Positions 1-9,854 of a stretch of DNA of 64,000 nucleotides are shown in pieces. Origin of the DNA: Actinobacteria bacterium OV320 (GTDB lineage Bacteria; Actinomycetota; Actinomycetes; Streptomycetales; Streptomycetaceae); NCBI GenBank assembly GCA_001298545.1, contig LJCX01000010.1, forward strand, positions 124,001-188,000, in the 5' to 3' direction. Every line of letters begins with the position of its first letter. Positions within the stretch are counted from its first letter, which is position 1. The notes below the pieces were generated by a model. The model was given only the letters and a program-made list of their open reading frames with translations, searched no databases and had not been told where the DNA came from. Made by a program: the position numbers and the translations under genes.

Positions 1-181
1 GTTGTCGGTGCGTGATCACACCATTCGAGCGGGGTTCGGCCCCGACGCTTCCTCTGCACCGCGCCGCCGCTCAGGCCACTGCCCGACGGGCCCCACTGCT
101 GGGGCCCGCCTGCCCGACGGCCCCGCGGGGGCGCCGCGCGGGCGATGGCCTGTGCGCGGGCCGCACGGCTGGAGCGTTGCT

Positions 182-1741
182 GTGATTCCGGCGCAGAGTG
201 AGCGGATCGTGAGGGACGTGCGGGCCGTCGTCGTCGGAGCGGGGTTCTCCGGGATCGGGGCCGCCGTCCGCCTTCGCGAGGCAGGATGTGACGACGTCCT
301 CGTTCTGGAGAAGGGGACACACCTCGGCGGGACCTGGAGGGAGAACACCTACCCGGGCTGCGCCTGTGATGTGCCCTCGACGCTCTACAGCTACTCCTTC
401 ACGCCGGATGCCGCCTGGAGCAGGGTCTTCGCCGGACAGCAGGAGATCCTCGCCTATCTGCGGGCGACGGCCGAACGGTTCCGGCTCGGTGACGTGCTGC
501 GCTGCGGCGTCGAGGTGCTGGGGGCCCGATGGGACGGGGCGGCCGGCCGCTGGCTGCTGGAGACCAGCGACGGGCCCTACAGTGCGGCGGTACTGGTCCT
601 GGCCACCGGCCCGTGGCACGTCCCGCGCCGCCTTGAGGTGCCCGGCATCGAGGACTTCGACGGTCCCGTGTTCCACAGCGCCCGGTGGGATCACAGCGTG
701 GACCTGACCGGGCGACGGGTGACCGTCGTGGGCGGCGGCGCCTCGGCCGTCCAGATCGTCCCGGCCATCGAAGCCCGGGCCGCGGCCGTCAACCTCATCC
801 AGCGCACACCCCAGTGGGTGCTGCCCAAGCCCGATCTGCCGTTACCCGCCGCCTTCAACCGGCTTGTGGACGGCGTCCCCGGCGCTCGCGGTGTCCTGCG
901 CGCCGGCCAGTACGCCCTGCAGGAGGGCTTCGGCTATGCCTTCCGTCACCCGCAGGCCGCCCGTCTCCTCGAGGCGGGGGCCCGCGCACACCTGCGCCTC
1001 GCCGTCCGTGACCGGCAGCTGAGGCGGCACCTGACGCCCGACTACCGGCTGGGCTGCAAGCGCCTGCTGACGTCGAGCACCTTCTACCCGGCCCTGTCCC
1101 GACCGCACGTACGTCTGCATCCGACCGCCGTGAGCGCCGTACGCGGCAACGAGGTCGTCGGTGCCGACGGCAGCACCGTCCACACCGACGTGCTCATCGA
1201 GGCCACGGGCTTGCGCGTCGGCGAGCTTCCGCTGGCCAAGACTCTGTACGGCATGAACGGTCGGACACTCGACGAAGCATGGGGCGACGAACCGCAGGCG
1301 TACCTGGGCACCACCGTGAGTGGCTTCCCCAACCTGTTCCTGCTGCTCGGACCGAACCTGCTCGGCGGCTCCTCGTCCGCGATCACGGTCCTGGAGGCGC
1401 AACTGACGTACCTGGTCGCTGCCCTCGCGCACCTCGACCGAGGCGGCCATCGCGCCCTGAACGTCAGGCCGGCCGCGCAAGCCGCGCACAACGACGCCGT
1501 CCAGGAGGCGCTCGCGACCACGGTCTACAACACGGGCGGCTGCACCAGCTACTACTTCGCCTCCACCGGGCACAACACCTTCGCCTGGCCGTGGTCCACC
1601 GGACAACTCGTACGCAGCCTGAGCCATTTCGACGCCGACGCCTACACCGCCGACGCACCGGACCGCCGGCTTCCCCTCCCCGCTCAGTCGAGGCCGCAGC
1701 CCGGAGACCGTACGGCAGCCGCGAACGCGGAGCAGTCATGA
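182..1741 (+). CDS. Baeyer-Villiger-type flavin monooxygenase
   Basis: A 519-residue flavoprotein predicted to use FAD and NADPH to insert oxygen next to a carbonyl. An N-terminal dinucleotide fold is visible (VVVGAGFSGIG), followed by GGTW in the FAD region, a second fold (VTVVGGGASA), and between them the type I BVMO fingerprint FxGxxxHxxxWD (FDGPVFHSARWD). The frame is open upstream to the window edge, but the recognisable protein begins just after GTG 182 or GTG 209, so 182 is a best guess. The codon at 842-844 is a rare TTA. It stands alone, 170 bp before the permease. The physiological substrate is not evident; an N-hydroxylating monooxygenase is a less likely alternative. Confidence 0.85.
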   Translation: MIPAQSERIVRDVRAVVVGAGFSGIGAAVRLREAGCDDVLVLEKGTHLGGTWRENTYPGCACDVPSTLYSYSFTPDAAWSRVFAGQQEILAYLRATAERFRLGDVLRCGVEVLGARWDGAAGRWLLETSDGPYSAAVLVLATGPWHVPRRLEVPGIEDFDGPVFHSARWDHSVDLTGRRVTVVGGGASAVQIVPAIEARAAAVNLIQRTPQWVLPKPDLPLPAAFNRLVDGVPGARGVLRAGQYALQEGFGYAFRHPQAARLLEAGARAHLRLAVRDRQLRRHLTPDYRLGCKRLLTSSTFYPALSRPHVRLHPTAVSAVRGNEVVGADGSTVHTDVLIEATGLRVGELPLAKTLYGMNGRTLDEAWGDEPQAYLGTTVSGFPNLFLLLGPNLLGGSSSAITVLEAQLTYLVAALAHLDRGGHRALNVRPAAQAAHNDAVQEALATTVYNTGGCTSYYFASTGHNTFAWPWSTGQLVRSLSHFDADAYTADAPDRRLPLPAQSRPQPGDRTAAANAEQS

Positions 1742-1911
1742 CGCGGAGGCGAGAGGCACAGGGCCGACCTTCGCCGCCCGGCTTGGTATCTGTCCCGGCG
1801 ATTGTTGCGTGAGTCGAACGGTACAAATGCGCGCAAAGAGGTGAGAATGTTGCACAGATCGGCCCCTGTCCGCCTTGTGTCGCGGCACCGAAGGAGGGCC
1901 TGGAAGGTGCG

Positions 1912-3387
1912 GTGATCACGGTGGTGGAGCCTTCGTCCGACAGCCAGGGCGATGCGGGGTCCGTCGAGGCCGGAGGCTACCGGCAGGAACTGAAGCGGAC
2001 GCTCGGCTCCTTCCAGGTGTTCGCGATCTCGTTCGCGTTCATCTCGGTCGCAGTGGGCATCTTCGCGACATTCGACGAAGTACTGCTGACCGCCGGGCCG
2101 GTCGGGATCTGGCTGTGGATCGTCGCGGCGGTAGGACAGACCCTGGTAGCACTGGTGGTCGCGCAGTTCGCGGCCCGTATCCCGCTCAGCGGTTCCTCCT
2201 ACCAATGGGCCTCGCGGCTGGCCAACCCGAAGATCGGCTGGTGGTTCGGGTGGCTGACCTTCTGCTACCTGGCGATCGGCGTAGTGGCCGTCGACAACGC
2301 ACTGGCGAGCCAGGCGTTCATGCCCCTCGCCGGCCTCGAGCCGGACGAGGGCACCGCGCGTCTGATCACCCTCGTGGTGCTGCTCGTCCAGACCGTGCTG
2401 GCCGTGGTCTCAACTCGCCTCGTCAGCATGATCAACACGGTCGCGGTGGGGCTCGAACTGGCACTCGTCGTCGTGGTGGCGATCGCGCTCATCGTCGTCG
2501 TGGCGATCACGGGCAACGGCTCGGCCGGCAACCTCACCTCGCGCGGTGTCGTCGAGAACGCCCCCGACTACTTTTCGGTCGGTGGTGGTTTGATGCTCGC
2601 GATGATCATGGGGCTCGCGACACTCGTCGGCTTCGACTCGGCGGCGAACCTCGCCGAGGAGGCCAAAGATCCGTTCCGCACCGTTCCACGCGCGATCGTG
2701 GGATCGGTCGTGGCGGCCGGCGTCCTCGGAATGCTGTTTCTGATCACACTCACCATGGCGATCGACGACATCCCGCGCGTCAGCGCCGACGGCTCGCCGG
2801 TCGCGGCAATCATGCGTGACCAGCTCGGCCCGGCGACGGAAAAGACGCTGCTGGTCGCCATCACCGTCGCGTTCTTCGGCGCCGGGGTCGTGGTGATGGT
2901 CGCCTGCTCACGCCTCGTCTACGCGATGTCGCGCGACGGGCGCTTCCCCGGCCACCGCTTGATGCGGAGGGTGAACCCCCGTACGGGCACGCCGATCCCG
3001 GCGACCGTACTGGTCCTCGCGCTGGGCGTCGTCCTGATGGTCGCACTGCCGGGCGACGCGCTGCTCGAACTGGTCACGGCCTCGACCATCCTCCCCGCCA
3101 TCGCCTACGGCTCGACGATCGTGCTCTACCTGGCGGTACGCGGCCGCCTGAGCCGCAGGACAGGTGCCTTCGACCTCGGACGCTTCGAGCTGCCGGTCGC
3201 CATCTGCGCTCTGGTGTGGACGCTCGTCGCGTTGTTCGTGCTGGTGGCCCCGAGAGAGGCGTTCGTCTCCGTCGTGATCGTGGTGGGGCTGCTGCTCCTG
3301 GGTGGCCTGTTCTTCGTCGTCATGCTGAAGCTCGACCGCCAGGCGCTGGAGACGGAGCCGGGTGACGAGAACGCCTTCACGGCCTGA
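1912..3387 (+). CDS. APC-family amino acid permease
   Basis: A 491-residue integral membrane protein with about 12 hydrophobic segments. Its N-terminus (ELKRTLGSFQVFAISFAF, residues about 25-42) and the following SYQWAS stretch are typical of amino acid/polyamine/organocation transporters of the GABA/choline permease type. It should import an amino acid or amine by cation symport across the cytoplasmic membrane. The GTG start is preceded by a GGAAGG ribosome site. Substrate cannot be told from sequence. It follows the monooxygenase in the same direction but 170 bp separate them, so co-transcription is only possible. Confidence 0.88.
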   Translation: MITVVEPSSDSQGDAGSVEAGGYRQELKRTLGSFQVFAISFAFISVAVGIFATFDEVLLTAGPVGIWLWIVAAVGQTLVALVVAQFAARIPLSGSSYQWASRLANPKIGWWFGWLTFCYLAIGVVAVDNALASQAFMPLAGLEPDEGTARLITLVVLLVQTVLAVVSTRLVSMINTVAVGLELALVVVVAIALIVVVAITGNGSAGNLTSRGVVENAPDYFSVGGGLMLAMIMGLATLVGFDSAANLAEEAKDPFRTVPRAIVGSVVAAGVLGMLFLITLTMAIDDIPRVSADGSPVAAIMRDQLGPATEKTLLVAITVAFFGAGVVVMVACSRLVYAMSRDGRFPGHRLMRRVNPRTGTPIPATVLVLALGVVLMVALPGDALLELVTASTILPAIAYGSTIVLYLAVRGRLSRRTGAFDLGRFELPVAICALVWTLVALFVLVAPREAFVSVVIVVGLLLLGGLFFVVMLKLDRQALETEPGDENAFTA

Positions 3388-3439
3388 TCTCTCCTCACCT
3401 GCCTGCGACCGACCTCGGGCGAACCGCGGCAACCTTGCT

Positions 3440-3490
3440 CGGGGGAGAGGGGAGAGGGGAGAGGGGAGAGGGGCAGCGGGGCAGCGGGGG
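3440..3490. repeat. Short tandem repeat, GGGGAGA units
   Basis: About four copies of the heptamer GGGGAGA run straight into two copies of GGGGCAGC. The repeat lies in the 329-bp gap (3388-3716) between the convergent permease gene and the small membrane protein gene. No convincing coding frame is seen in that gap, nor an obvious terminator hairpin. Confidence 0.7.
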
Positions 3491-3716
3491 AGCTGATGCT
3501 CAAGCGTCAGGATCGCCGGCCGGCGGGGCGGGGGGGGCGAGGACCGTGGGACGGCCTCGTCGAGGGTGGTGGCCGGCCGGCCGAGGACGTGCCGCAGATC
3601 GCCGGTCTGCCGCTCCAGGGGCCGGCCCGGACCTGCTCCTCCAGCCCGGCGCAGGAGCCCCCGGATCGAAGAAGCCGAGATCAGCCACGGGCACCGAGCC
3701 GGTCACGGGGATCCGG

Positions 3717-4061
3717 TCAGAGCACCGACAGCAGGGTGGCCACCGTGGTGACAACCGCGCAGACCGTAAGGGTCAGGCCCAGGCAGCGGCGCCGCAGTTG
3801 CCGGTAGCGGTGTTCGTACTCGGCACGCAGGGCCAGGCTTCGGGCGGCGATGCGCTCAAGGTCCCGTCGGGCGCGTCGCAGCCTGTCGGCAGCGTAGTGG
3901 CATTCGATCTCCGTGCGCTGCGACGTCGTCAGCCACTCCATCGGCCGAACGAACTCGCGCGCACGCTGTTCCGCTTCCGAGATCTGGGCCTGCCACAGCA
4001 GGTATCCCTCCACCGTGTTGCCGAGTTCGCTTGCGGCTCTCCGCTTCGGCAGACCGTTCAC
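3717..4061 (-). CDS. Small membrane protein downstream of ctaD
   Basis: A 114-residue protein with a long charged amphipathic stretch (roughly residues 15-90, rich in Arg, Glu and Ala, compatible with a coiled coil) and one C-terminal membrane segment (about residues 93-112). The start is taken as GTG 4061, 17 bp after the ctaD stop; a frame extension reaches 4154 but would overlap ctaD. Tail-anchored topology with a cytoplasmic helix is inferred. Position suggests co-transcription with ctaD and perhaps a role in assembly or regulation of that oxidase, but I do not recognise the family. Confidence 0.65.
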   Translation of the reverse strand: MNGLPKRRAASELGNTVEGYLLWQAQISEAEQRAREFVRPMEWLTTSQRTEIECHYAADRLRRARRDLERIAARSLALRAEYEHRYRQLRRRCLGLTLTVCAVVTTVATLLSVL

Positions 4062-4077
4062 CGGGTGCCTCGGCCGG

Positions 4078-5784
4078 TCATGCGCGGACGCCGTGGGCCT
4101 CGGCCTCGGCGATCGCGATATCGGGGTGATGCAGGTCGAACGCCGGGGATTCACTGCGGATCCGCGGCAGGGTGAGGAAGTTGTGGCGCGGCGGCGGGCA
4201 GGAGGTGGCCCACTCCAGGGAGCGGCCGTAGCCCCACGGGTCGTCGACGCCGACCGGCTTGCCGTACCTGGCGGTCTTCCACACGTTGTAGAGGAACGGC
4301 AGCACGGACAGACCGAGGACGAACGAGCTGATCGTCGAGATCGTGTTCAGGGCGGTGAACCCGTCGACGGCCAGGTAGTCGGCGTACCGACGCGGCATGC
4401 CCTCGGCGCCCAGCCAGTGCTGGACGAGGAAGGTGCCGTGGAAGCCGACGAACAGCGTCCAGAAGGTGATCTTGCCGAGGCGCTCGTCGAGCATCCTGCC
4501 GGTGAACTTCGGCCACCAGAAGTGGAAACCGGCGAACATCGCGAAGACGACGGTGCCGAACACGACGTAGTGGAAGTGCGCCACCACGAAGTACGAGTCG
4601 GACACGTGGAAGTCCATCGGCGGCGAGGCCAGGATGACGCCGGTCAGACCACCGAAGAGGAACGTGACGAGGAAACCCGTCGCCCACAGCATCGGTGTCT
4701 CGAAGGACAGCGAGCCCTTCCACATCGTGCCGATCCAGTTGAAGAACTTCACGCCCGTCGGCACGGCGATGAGGAACGTCATGAAGGAGAAGAACGGCAG
4801 CAGCACCCCGCCGGTGACGTACATGTGGTGCGCCCACACCGTCACCGAGAGACCGGCGATCGAGATGGTCGCGGCGACCAGACCCATGTAGCCGAAGACC
4901 GGCTTGCGGGAGAAGACCGGGATGATCTCGGTGACGATGCCGAAGAACGGCAGGGCGATGATGTACACCTCTGGATGGCCGAAGAACCAGAAGAGGTGCT
5001 GCCACAGCAGGGGCCCGCCGTTGGCCGCGTCGAAGACATGGGCACCGAACTTGCGGTCCGCCTCCAGGGCGAACAGCGCGGCCGCCAGGACCGGGAAGGC
5101 CAGCAGGACCAGGACACCGGTCAGCAGGACGTTCCAGGTGAAGATCGGCATCCGGAACATCGTCATGCCGGGCGCGCGCATGCAGATGATCGTGGTGACG
5201 AAGTTGACCGAGCCGAGGATGGTGCCGAAGCCGGAGAAGGCCAGACCCATGATCCACAGGTCGGCGCCGAGACCCGGGCTGCGGATCGCGTCCGACAGCG
5301 GGGAGTAGGCGAACCAGCCGAAGTCGGCCGCACCCTGCGGGGTGAGGAAACCGGCGACGGCGATCAGCGAGCCGAACAGGTAGAGCCAGTAGGCGAACAT
5401 GTTCAGCCGCGGGAAGGCGACGTCCGGCGCGCCGATCTGGAGCGGCATGATCCAGTTCGTGAAGCCGGCGAACAGCGGCGTCGCGAACATCAGCAGCATG
5501 ACCGTGCCGTGCATCGTGAACGCCTGGTTGTACTGCTCGTTCGAGATGATCTGGATGCCCGGTCGGGCGAGTTCGGCGCGCATGAGCAGCGCCATCACGC
5601 CACCGATCAGGAAGAACGCGAACGACGTGGTCAGATACAGCGTGCCGATGGTCTTGTGGTCGGTGGTCGTCAGCCACTTCACCACGACGTTGCCCGGTTG
5701 CCTGCCCCTGACCGGCAGCTCGTTCTGGTACGAGTCCTCGGCTGCCTTGGCACCGTGGGGTTGGGGTTCGTCGAGGATGCTCAC
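4078..5784 (-). CDS. ctaD: Cytochrome c oxidase subunit I
   Basis: A 568-residue protein that should bind heme a, heme a3 and CuB and reduce oxygen to water in the cytoplasmic membrane. Twelve membrane segments are visible, with the heme ligand region TMHGT, the CuB/active-site stretch [10 protein letters not shown], the AHHMY copper ligands and VVAHFHYV heme ligands. The frame opens at 5820, but the GTG at 5784 gives the usual start (SILDEP). No ctaC, ctaE, ctaF or qcr gene is nearby, so this appears to be an orphan second subunit I rather than the copy of the main oxidase operon, which I infer lies elsewhere. A small membrane protein gene follows. Confidence 0.95.
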   Translation of the reverse strand: MSILDEPQPHGAKAAEDSYQNELPVRGRQPGNVVVKWLTTTDHKTIGTLYLTTSFAFFLIGGVMALLMRAELARPGIQIISNEQYNQAFTMHGTVMLLMFATPLFAGFTNWIMPLQIGAPDVAFPRLNMFAYWLYLFGSLIAVAGFLTPQGAADFGWFAYSPLSDAIRSPGLGADLWIMGLAFSGFGTILGSVNFVTTIICMRAPGMTMFRMPIFTWNVLLTGVLVLLAFPVLAAALFALEADRKFGAHVFDAANGGPLLWQHLFWFFGHPEVYIIALPFFGIVTEIIPVFSRKPVFGYMGLVAATISIAGLSVTVWAHHMYVTGGVLLPFFSFMTFLIAVPTGVKFFNWIGTMWKGSLSFETPMLWATGFLVTFLFGGLTGVILASPPMDFHVSDSYFVVAHFHYVVFGTVVFAMFAGFHFWWPKFTGRMLDERLGKITFWTLFVGFHGTFLVQHWLGAEGMPRRYADYLAVDGFTALNTISTISSFVLGLSVLPFLYNVWKTARYGKPVGVDDPWGYGRSLEWATSCPPPRHNFLTLPRIRSESPAFDLHHPDIAIAEAEAHGVRA

Positions 5785-6939
5785 AGGTCGTCCGTCTCTC
5801 GATGCGCGCGGTCCGCTCACGCCATGCCGTCAGTCACGCGCCATCCTTGCCGGACGAGGGGCGGCGTCCACGCCCGGAGCAGTCAACGGGCGGCCGATCG
5901 TGTGACCGAGACACCCGGACGGAGCAACCCAGCCGACGGCTCCGCTCCGGGTCGAGCCACACCTGCGCCCGCAGTTCATCGCCACGCGTCCCGGCGCCCC
6001 CGCTCCCACGCCGCGACAGAGCTCCTGGACAGCTCCGTCCTGCGGGGCCCGGGGGGAACGGTCCGCCGGCACAGTTCTCGGACCGTCCATCGATTCGGAA
6101 CCCGAATCACGCGAGAACAGGCTCCTGCGACTTCACCTGACTGAACGGACCCCGTACGGGTTCGGGTTCAGCATCCACCCGCCAGGGCGGGACCGGCAGC
6201 ATGCCTCTGTCCCCGTCCGAGGCCGATTACCTCACCGTTGAACGCGCGGAAATCTATGTTGGCCAGAGTAGACATTGGGTGGTGGTGTGGTTATGGTTTC
6301 TCTCGTAGCCCAGAAGGAACGCAGGGCCCGGCAGAGACGAACTGCCGGTGAGTTGTACGTAGTTGCAGGTGGCATGACGGTGCGGTGGTGGAGTTCCGAA
6401 GCCAGGGCTGTTGCAGGACGGCGACGGGACTGACGACCGGACCGGGCGGCTCGCAGTGATCAGGAGCCGCCGTGGCAGGACCAGCAAGTGCAGTGAGCGG
6501 TGCTCAGCAGTGAAGTCAGGGAGCAGTATCTCGGTGAAGGCGTCGGCTGCGGACGCGCGCACCGGGAAGTTCGGCAGTGGGGTTCTCAGCCGGAGTGGAC
6601 GCAGGACAGGCGACGGGGCCGGCTGCCGAAGAGTGACGCTTACCCAGGTCACCAGCAGTACGCATCACCAGTAGTGCAGAGCAGTGCGCAGTACCGGCAG
6701 TGCGCAGTACCGGCAGTACGCAGTCCCTGGTTGAACGAGAGGGAAGAACGGAGGAGCCGAGCGCCATCAGGATCGCCCGGGCGGAAGTAGTCAGCCCGGG
6801 TACCGCAGGACATCGATAGTGAGGTGGTCTCCGGTCGAGCAACCGCGATCCCCGCACACGCCCCCATCCCCCTCGGGCGGGTGCGGAAAGAGAAGGCCGG
6901 CGCAGTACCAGGTCCGGCAGATGGTGTAGCAGTTCCTTC
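5785..6939. other. Long non-coding stretch upstream of a hairpin
   Basis: No frame in these 1.15 kb shows the third-position GC bias or any recognisable domain. The part from about 6250 is purine-rich on the plus strand and less GC-rich than its neighbours, with a duplicated GCAGTACCGGCAGT-like unit at about 6687-6722, and it ends at the hairpin at 6940-6970. It could contain an untranslated RNA or be a remnant of one. No function is claimed. Confidence 0.4.
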
Positions 6940-6970
6940 GGGGCCCTGGTGTCAATGGCACCAGGGCCCC
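6940..6970 (+). terminator. Terminator-like hairpin
   Basis: Perfect 12-bp arms (GGGGCCCTGGTG at 6940-6951 and its complement at 6959-6970) enclose a 7-nt loop. There is no T tract, which is common for Streptomyces terminators. It would end plus-strand transcription coming from the long non-coding stretch. Confidence 0.55.
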
Positions 6971-7035
6971 TCCACGCGCTCCACGAAGAGGTGCGAGGAC
7001 AGCAGAGCACCTCCCCGACACATTCCTCACTGATC

Positions 7036-7249
7036 ATGCGGACGGCGAGGCTGCGGCTTCGGCTGCTTCACAAGGTGTCGGTGCACTCCGCCGTCGCCTC
7101 CGGCGCCCTCACGATTCTCGCAACGGTCTTCGGACCCTGGTTGCTGGTGCCGGCTCCCCTGGTGGTGCTGATGGGCTGCCGGCCAGGTCAGCATCGGGTT
7201 CCTCACTGGCGCGGCCGTCAGCTCACCCGTCTTCGACCTCGTGAGGTGA
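7036..7249 (+). pseudogene. PAP2-family phosphatase C-terminal remnant
   Basis: The first part (from about 7063) reads HKVSVHSAVASGA and then GPWLLVPAPLVVLMG, as in the last active-site and membrane segments of PAP2 lipid phosphatases. It then continues in another frame as GFLTGAAVSSPVFDLVR and a stop at 7249. The DHxxxD-type segment expected between them is missing, so an internal deletion or frameshift has occurred, and the N-terminal half is absent. PAP2 enzymes often dephosphorylate prenyl phosphates, which fits the adjacent polyprenyl synthase genes, but this copy should be inactive. Confidence 0.55.
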
Positions 7250-7322
7250 GAGGCATGAACCCTTTCCCGGCTCCCAGCCCCGCTACCCCGGAGCGGCGTC
7301 CGGAGATGCCTGAACGGGCCGG

Positions 7323-8390
7323 TCACCTGGTGCGATTGACGCTCCACAGCGGCACGTGCTCGAAGAAGGTGACCGCCTCTTCCCGCCACCGTGACCGCCA
7401 GCCCGCGGCCACCTCGGTGGCCTGCTCCGCGTAGCGGCGCATGTCAGTCTGCATCCTGCCCGGCACACCACGGTGCTCTCCGATCTCCCGGACAGCGGCG
7501 ATGGTCTCCGGAGGGCAGAACGGGTCGCCGAGCGCGGCCTTCACCACACGTCGCTCGGCGTCGTCGACGGCCGCCAGCAGGGCGCTGACTGTGTAGCTGT
7601 GTTTGCCGTCGCGGATGTCGGTGCCGGTCGGCTTGCCCATGGCGGCCGCGTCCCCGAACAGATCCAGGTAGTCATCGCGCATCTGCCCGCAGATCCCCAC
7701 CAGCCGCGCGTAGTCACGCAGTTCCTTCGCGAAGAGTGCCGACTGCTCGCCCGCGGCAAGGAGACCCAGTTGCATGGGCGCGAGGATCGAGTAGCGGGCG
7801 GACTTGTAGTCAGCCACGCAGTGTAGGACGTCCTCCCCCGGCATGGCAGTGTCCCGTTCCAGATCGATGATCTGGCCCACGAACGTGTCGGCTGCCGCTC
7901 GCATCTGCACCTCGACCATGGCCTGCCGCACCGTCACGGGCACCTTCGCGTCCAGCAGTACCTGCAGCGACAGGGCCAGGGCGAGGTCCCCCGCGAGCAC
8001 GGTCAGACCGACGGCCGTCCTCGGGTGGTCGGGGAACCGCTCCCGGTAGGCGTAGTAGGTGGACGGGCCGCCGCGGCGGATGGGGCTGTCGTCGATGAGA
8101 TCGTCGTGCACCAGACCGTGGGTCTGCAGCAGCTCGATACTCAGCGCCGCAGCCTCCAGCCCCTCGACCGGCTTGTCCGTCACCAGGCGCGCCGCCTCAC
8201 GCAGCAGAACAACCCGCATCCGCTTCCCGCCCCGCAAGGACAACTCCCGCAGCAACCGCAGGCACTGCGGAGTGAAACGGCTGAACGACGGCACATCCAG
8301 CCCGGCGCTCAACGTGTCGAAGTACTCCTCGAAAAGCGTGTTGAACCAGCGCTCATATCCGGCGACACGATCGAGACCCTGCTCGGACAT
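7323..8390 (-). CDS. Polyprenyl diphosphate synthase
   Basis: A 355-residue trans-isoprenyl diphosphate synthase, predicted to condense isopentenyl diphosphate with an allylic diphosphate in the cytoplasm using Mg2+. Both aspartate-rich motifs are intact: HDDLIDD (first, about residue 115) and RDDYLD (second, about residue 255), with GGKR near residue 55 and KTG-like GKPTGTDIRDGK after the second motif. ATG 8390 is preceded by AGGAAG; a longer frame to 8573 would overlap the upstream gene. Residues before the first motif are small or His, giving no clear chain-length prediction. It lies 88 bp behind a paralogue and probably shares its transcript. Confidence 0.9.
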   Translation of the reverse strand: MSEQGLDRVAGYERWFNTLFEEYFDTLSAGLDVPSFSRFTPQCLRLLRELSLRGGKRMRVVLLREAARLVTDKPVEGLEAAALSIELLQTHGLVHDDLIDDSPIRRGGPSTYYAYRERFPDHPRTAVGLTVLAGDLALALSLQVLLDAKVPVTVRQAMVEVQMRAAADTFVGQIIDLERDTAMPGEDVLHCVADYKSARYSILAPMQLGLLAAGEQSALFAKELRDYARLVGICGQMRDDYLDLFGDAAAMGKPTGTDIRDGKHSYTVSALLAAVDDAERRVVKAALGDPFCPPETIAAVREIGEHRGVPGRMQTDMRRYAEQATEVAAGWRSRWREEAVTFFEHVPLWSVNRTR

Positions 8391-8478
8391 CACGGGTTCT
8401 TCCTGCTCGGGGGTCTGATAACGCCGTAGACGTTCCACGGTTGACGTTCGGTGCCCTGGGCCGCTGTCGCGGCACGGG

Positions 8479-9552
8479 TCAGGACGTGTACCGCGTGGCC
8501 TTGACTGCCAGCCCACGCAGAGCACGGTCCGCAGACGCAGGGAAACCGGCCCCGTCCAGGACACGCGAGACATGATCGTAGCGGGCAGTGATCATCCGCT
8601 CGGTCTCCCCGCGTGCGTCCGTCGCGAGCAGGATGCCGCGGATCTCCGCCGCTTCACGCTCCTGCAGATCGGCTCGGCCCACCAGCCGGCCAAGCCGCTC
8701 CCGCTGGACCTGGTCGGCATTCTGCATGCCCAGAGCCAGCAGAACGGTCCGTTTGCCCTCCCGCAGGTCGCTCAGGCCCGGAGCGCACGCACCGTCCGGG
8801 CCGCCGAAAACGTCCAGCAGGTCATCCCGCAGCTGGAACGCTTCCCCCAGCGGCAGGCCCAACCTGGTGAAGACCTCCATCGTGGCCTCATCGGCCCCGG
8901 CGACAGCCGCCCCCAATTGCAGGGGCCGCTCGACCGTTGCCGTGGCGGTCTTGTACCGGATGATCCGCAAGGCGGCCTCGACGTCATCGGAGCGGCCTGT
9001 GCCCATAACGTCCAGATACTGCCCGTACATCACCTCTTCCAGCATCGCGTCATACAGCCTGTGGACCAGCCGCTGCCGGCCGGACTCGATCGGGGCGGTG
9101 TGCAGCAGCTCCTGAGCCCACATCAGGGCCAGGTTGCCCACCAGCAACGCGCCGCCCGCACCCAGCCGCTCGGCCCGCTCGCCGGCTCCCAGCCGGGCAC
9201 GCATCACACGGTGGACCGCGGGCCGACCGCGGCGGGTGACTGAGTCGTCCATGATGTCGTCGTGGATGAGTGCGAAGGCCACGAACAGCTCCAGCGACGC
9301 CGCCACCCGCACCGCTGCCGCCGCATCGCCATGGCCGCCCGCGGCATGCCAGCCCACCACGCACAGAAGCGCCCGGATCCGTTTCCCGCCAGCTGTCAGG
9401 AAGTCGCGTACCGTCTGTACCACCTCCGGCGGATGTCCCCGGCCGGCCCCCGCCCGAGCCTTCTCGGCTAAGAACTTCTCAAGCACCGCATCAACTTGGC
9501 GCTGCACGGCAGGCAGATCGATAGCTCGCACGTCGACCACACCCGAGGTCAC
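8479..9552 (-). CDS. Polyprenyl diphosphate synthase, paralogue
   Basis: A 357-residue member of the same trans-prenyltransferase family. It has GGKR, the first aspartate motif HDDIMDD (about residue 95) and the second RDDLLD (about residue 235), so it should be catalytically competent. A Phe lies five residues before the first motif (FALIHDD), a position that limits product length in this family. The GTG 9552 start has a GGGAG site; the open frame reaches 9618. The pair diverges from a SpoIIE-type phosphatase. No terpene cyclase, phytoene synthase or methyltransferase is nearby, so the product may feed genes elsewhere. The two proteins are clearly different sequences, not a recent duplication. 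Confidence 0.9.
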   Translation of the reverse strand: MTSGVVDVRAIDLPAVQRQVDAVLEKFLAEKARAGAGRGHPPEVVQTVRDFLTAGGKRIRALLCVVGWHAAGGHGDAAAAVRVAASLELFVAFALIHDDIMDDSVTRRGRPAVHRVMRARLGAGERAERLGAGGALLVGNLALMWAQELLHTAPIESGRQRLVHRLYDAMLEEVMYGQYLDVMGTGRSDDVEAALRIIRYKTATATVERPLQLGAAVAGADEATMEVFTRLGLPLGEAFQLRDDLLDVFGGPDGACAPGLSDLREGKRTVLLALGMQNADQVQRERLGRLVGRADLQEREAAEIRGILLATDARGETERMITARYDHVSRVLDGAGFPASADRALRGLAVKATRYTS

Positions 9553-9854
9553 GACCGACCACTCCCAATCAGAGGAGCCAGCCTCATAGGGACGGACGAG
9601 AATGAGCCATAGCCGCACCTTGACTCAAGGCTCTGACGACAACCGAGGCTGCTGACTGCCTGCTCCACCCATGTGGTCCGCATGATCCGTTCAACGACCT
9701 GTACCGCGGAAGAGCACGTGCGGCGGCGCGCGACCCCGACTGCTGTGGCTTCATGGCCGGCGCTGTCCCGGGCGGCGTCGGCGCTGACTTTTACCTCCAG
9801 CCCTGTCCGGCCACGGCGTGGGCGGGCGCATGCGCGGTAGCCGTCCCTCTCCAG

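Noticed and set aside
16..694. Minus-strand frames at the left edge
   Set aside because: Antisense to the monooxygenase and without recognisable domains.
3913..6144. 743-codon plus-strand open frame opposite ctaD
   Set aside because: It is antisense to the clearly conserved cytochrome oxidase gene and consists of His/Arg/Glu-rich shadow sequence, a known artefact of high-GC third positions.
6680..6725. CRISPR-like or regulatory repeat array
   Set aside because: Only two or three imperfect copies of a GCAGTACCGGCAGT-like unit with no spacers or cas genes.
7323..9618. Carotenoid or terpene cluster
   Set aside because: No cyclase, phytoene synthase, desaturase or prenyltransferase accompanies the two polyprenyl synthases.
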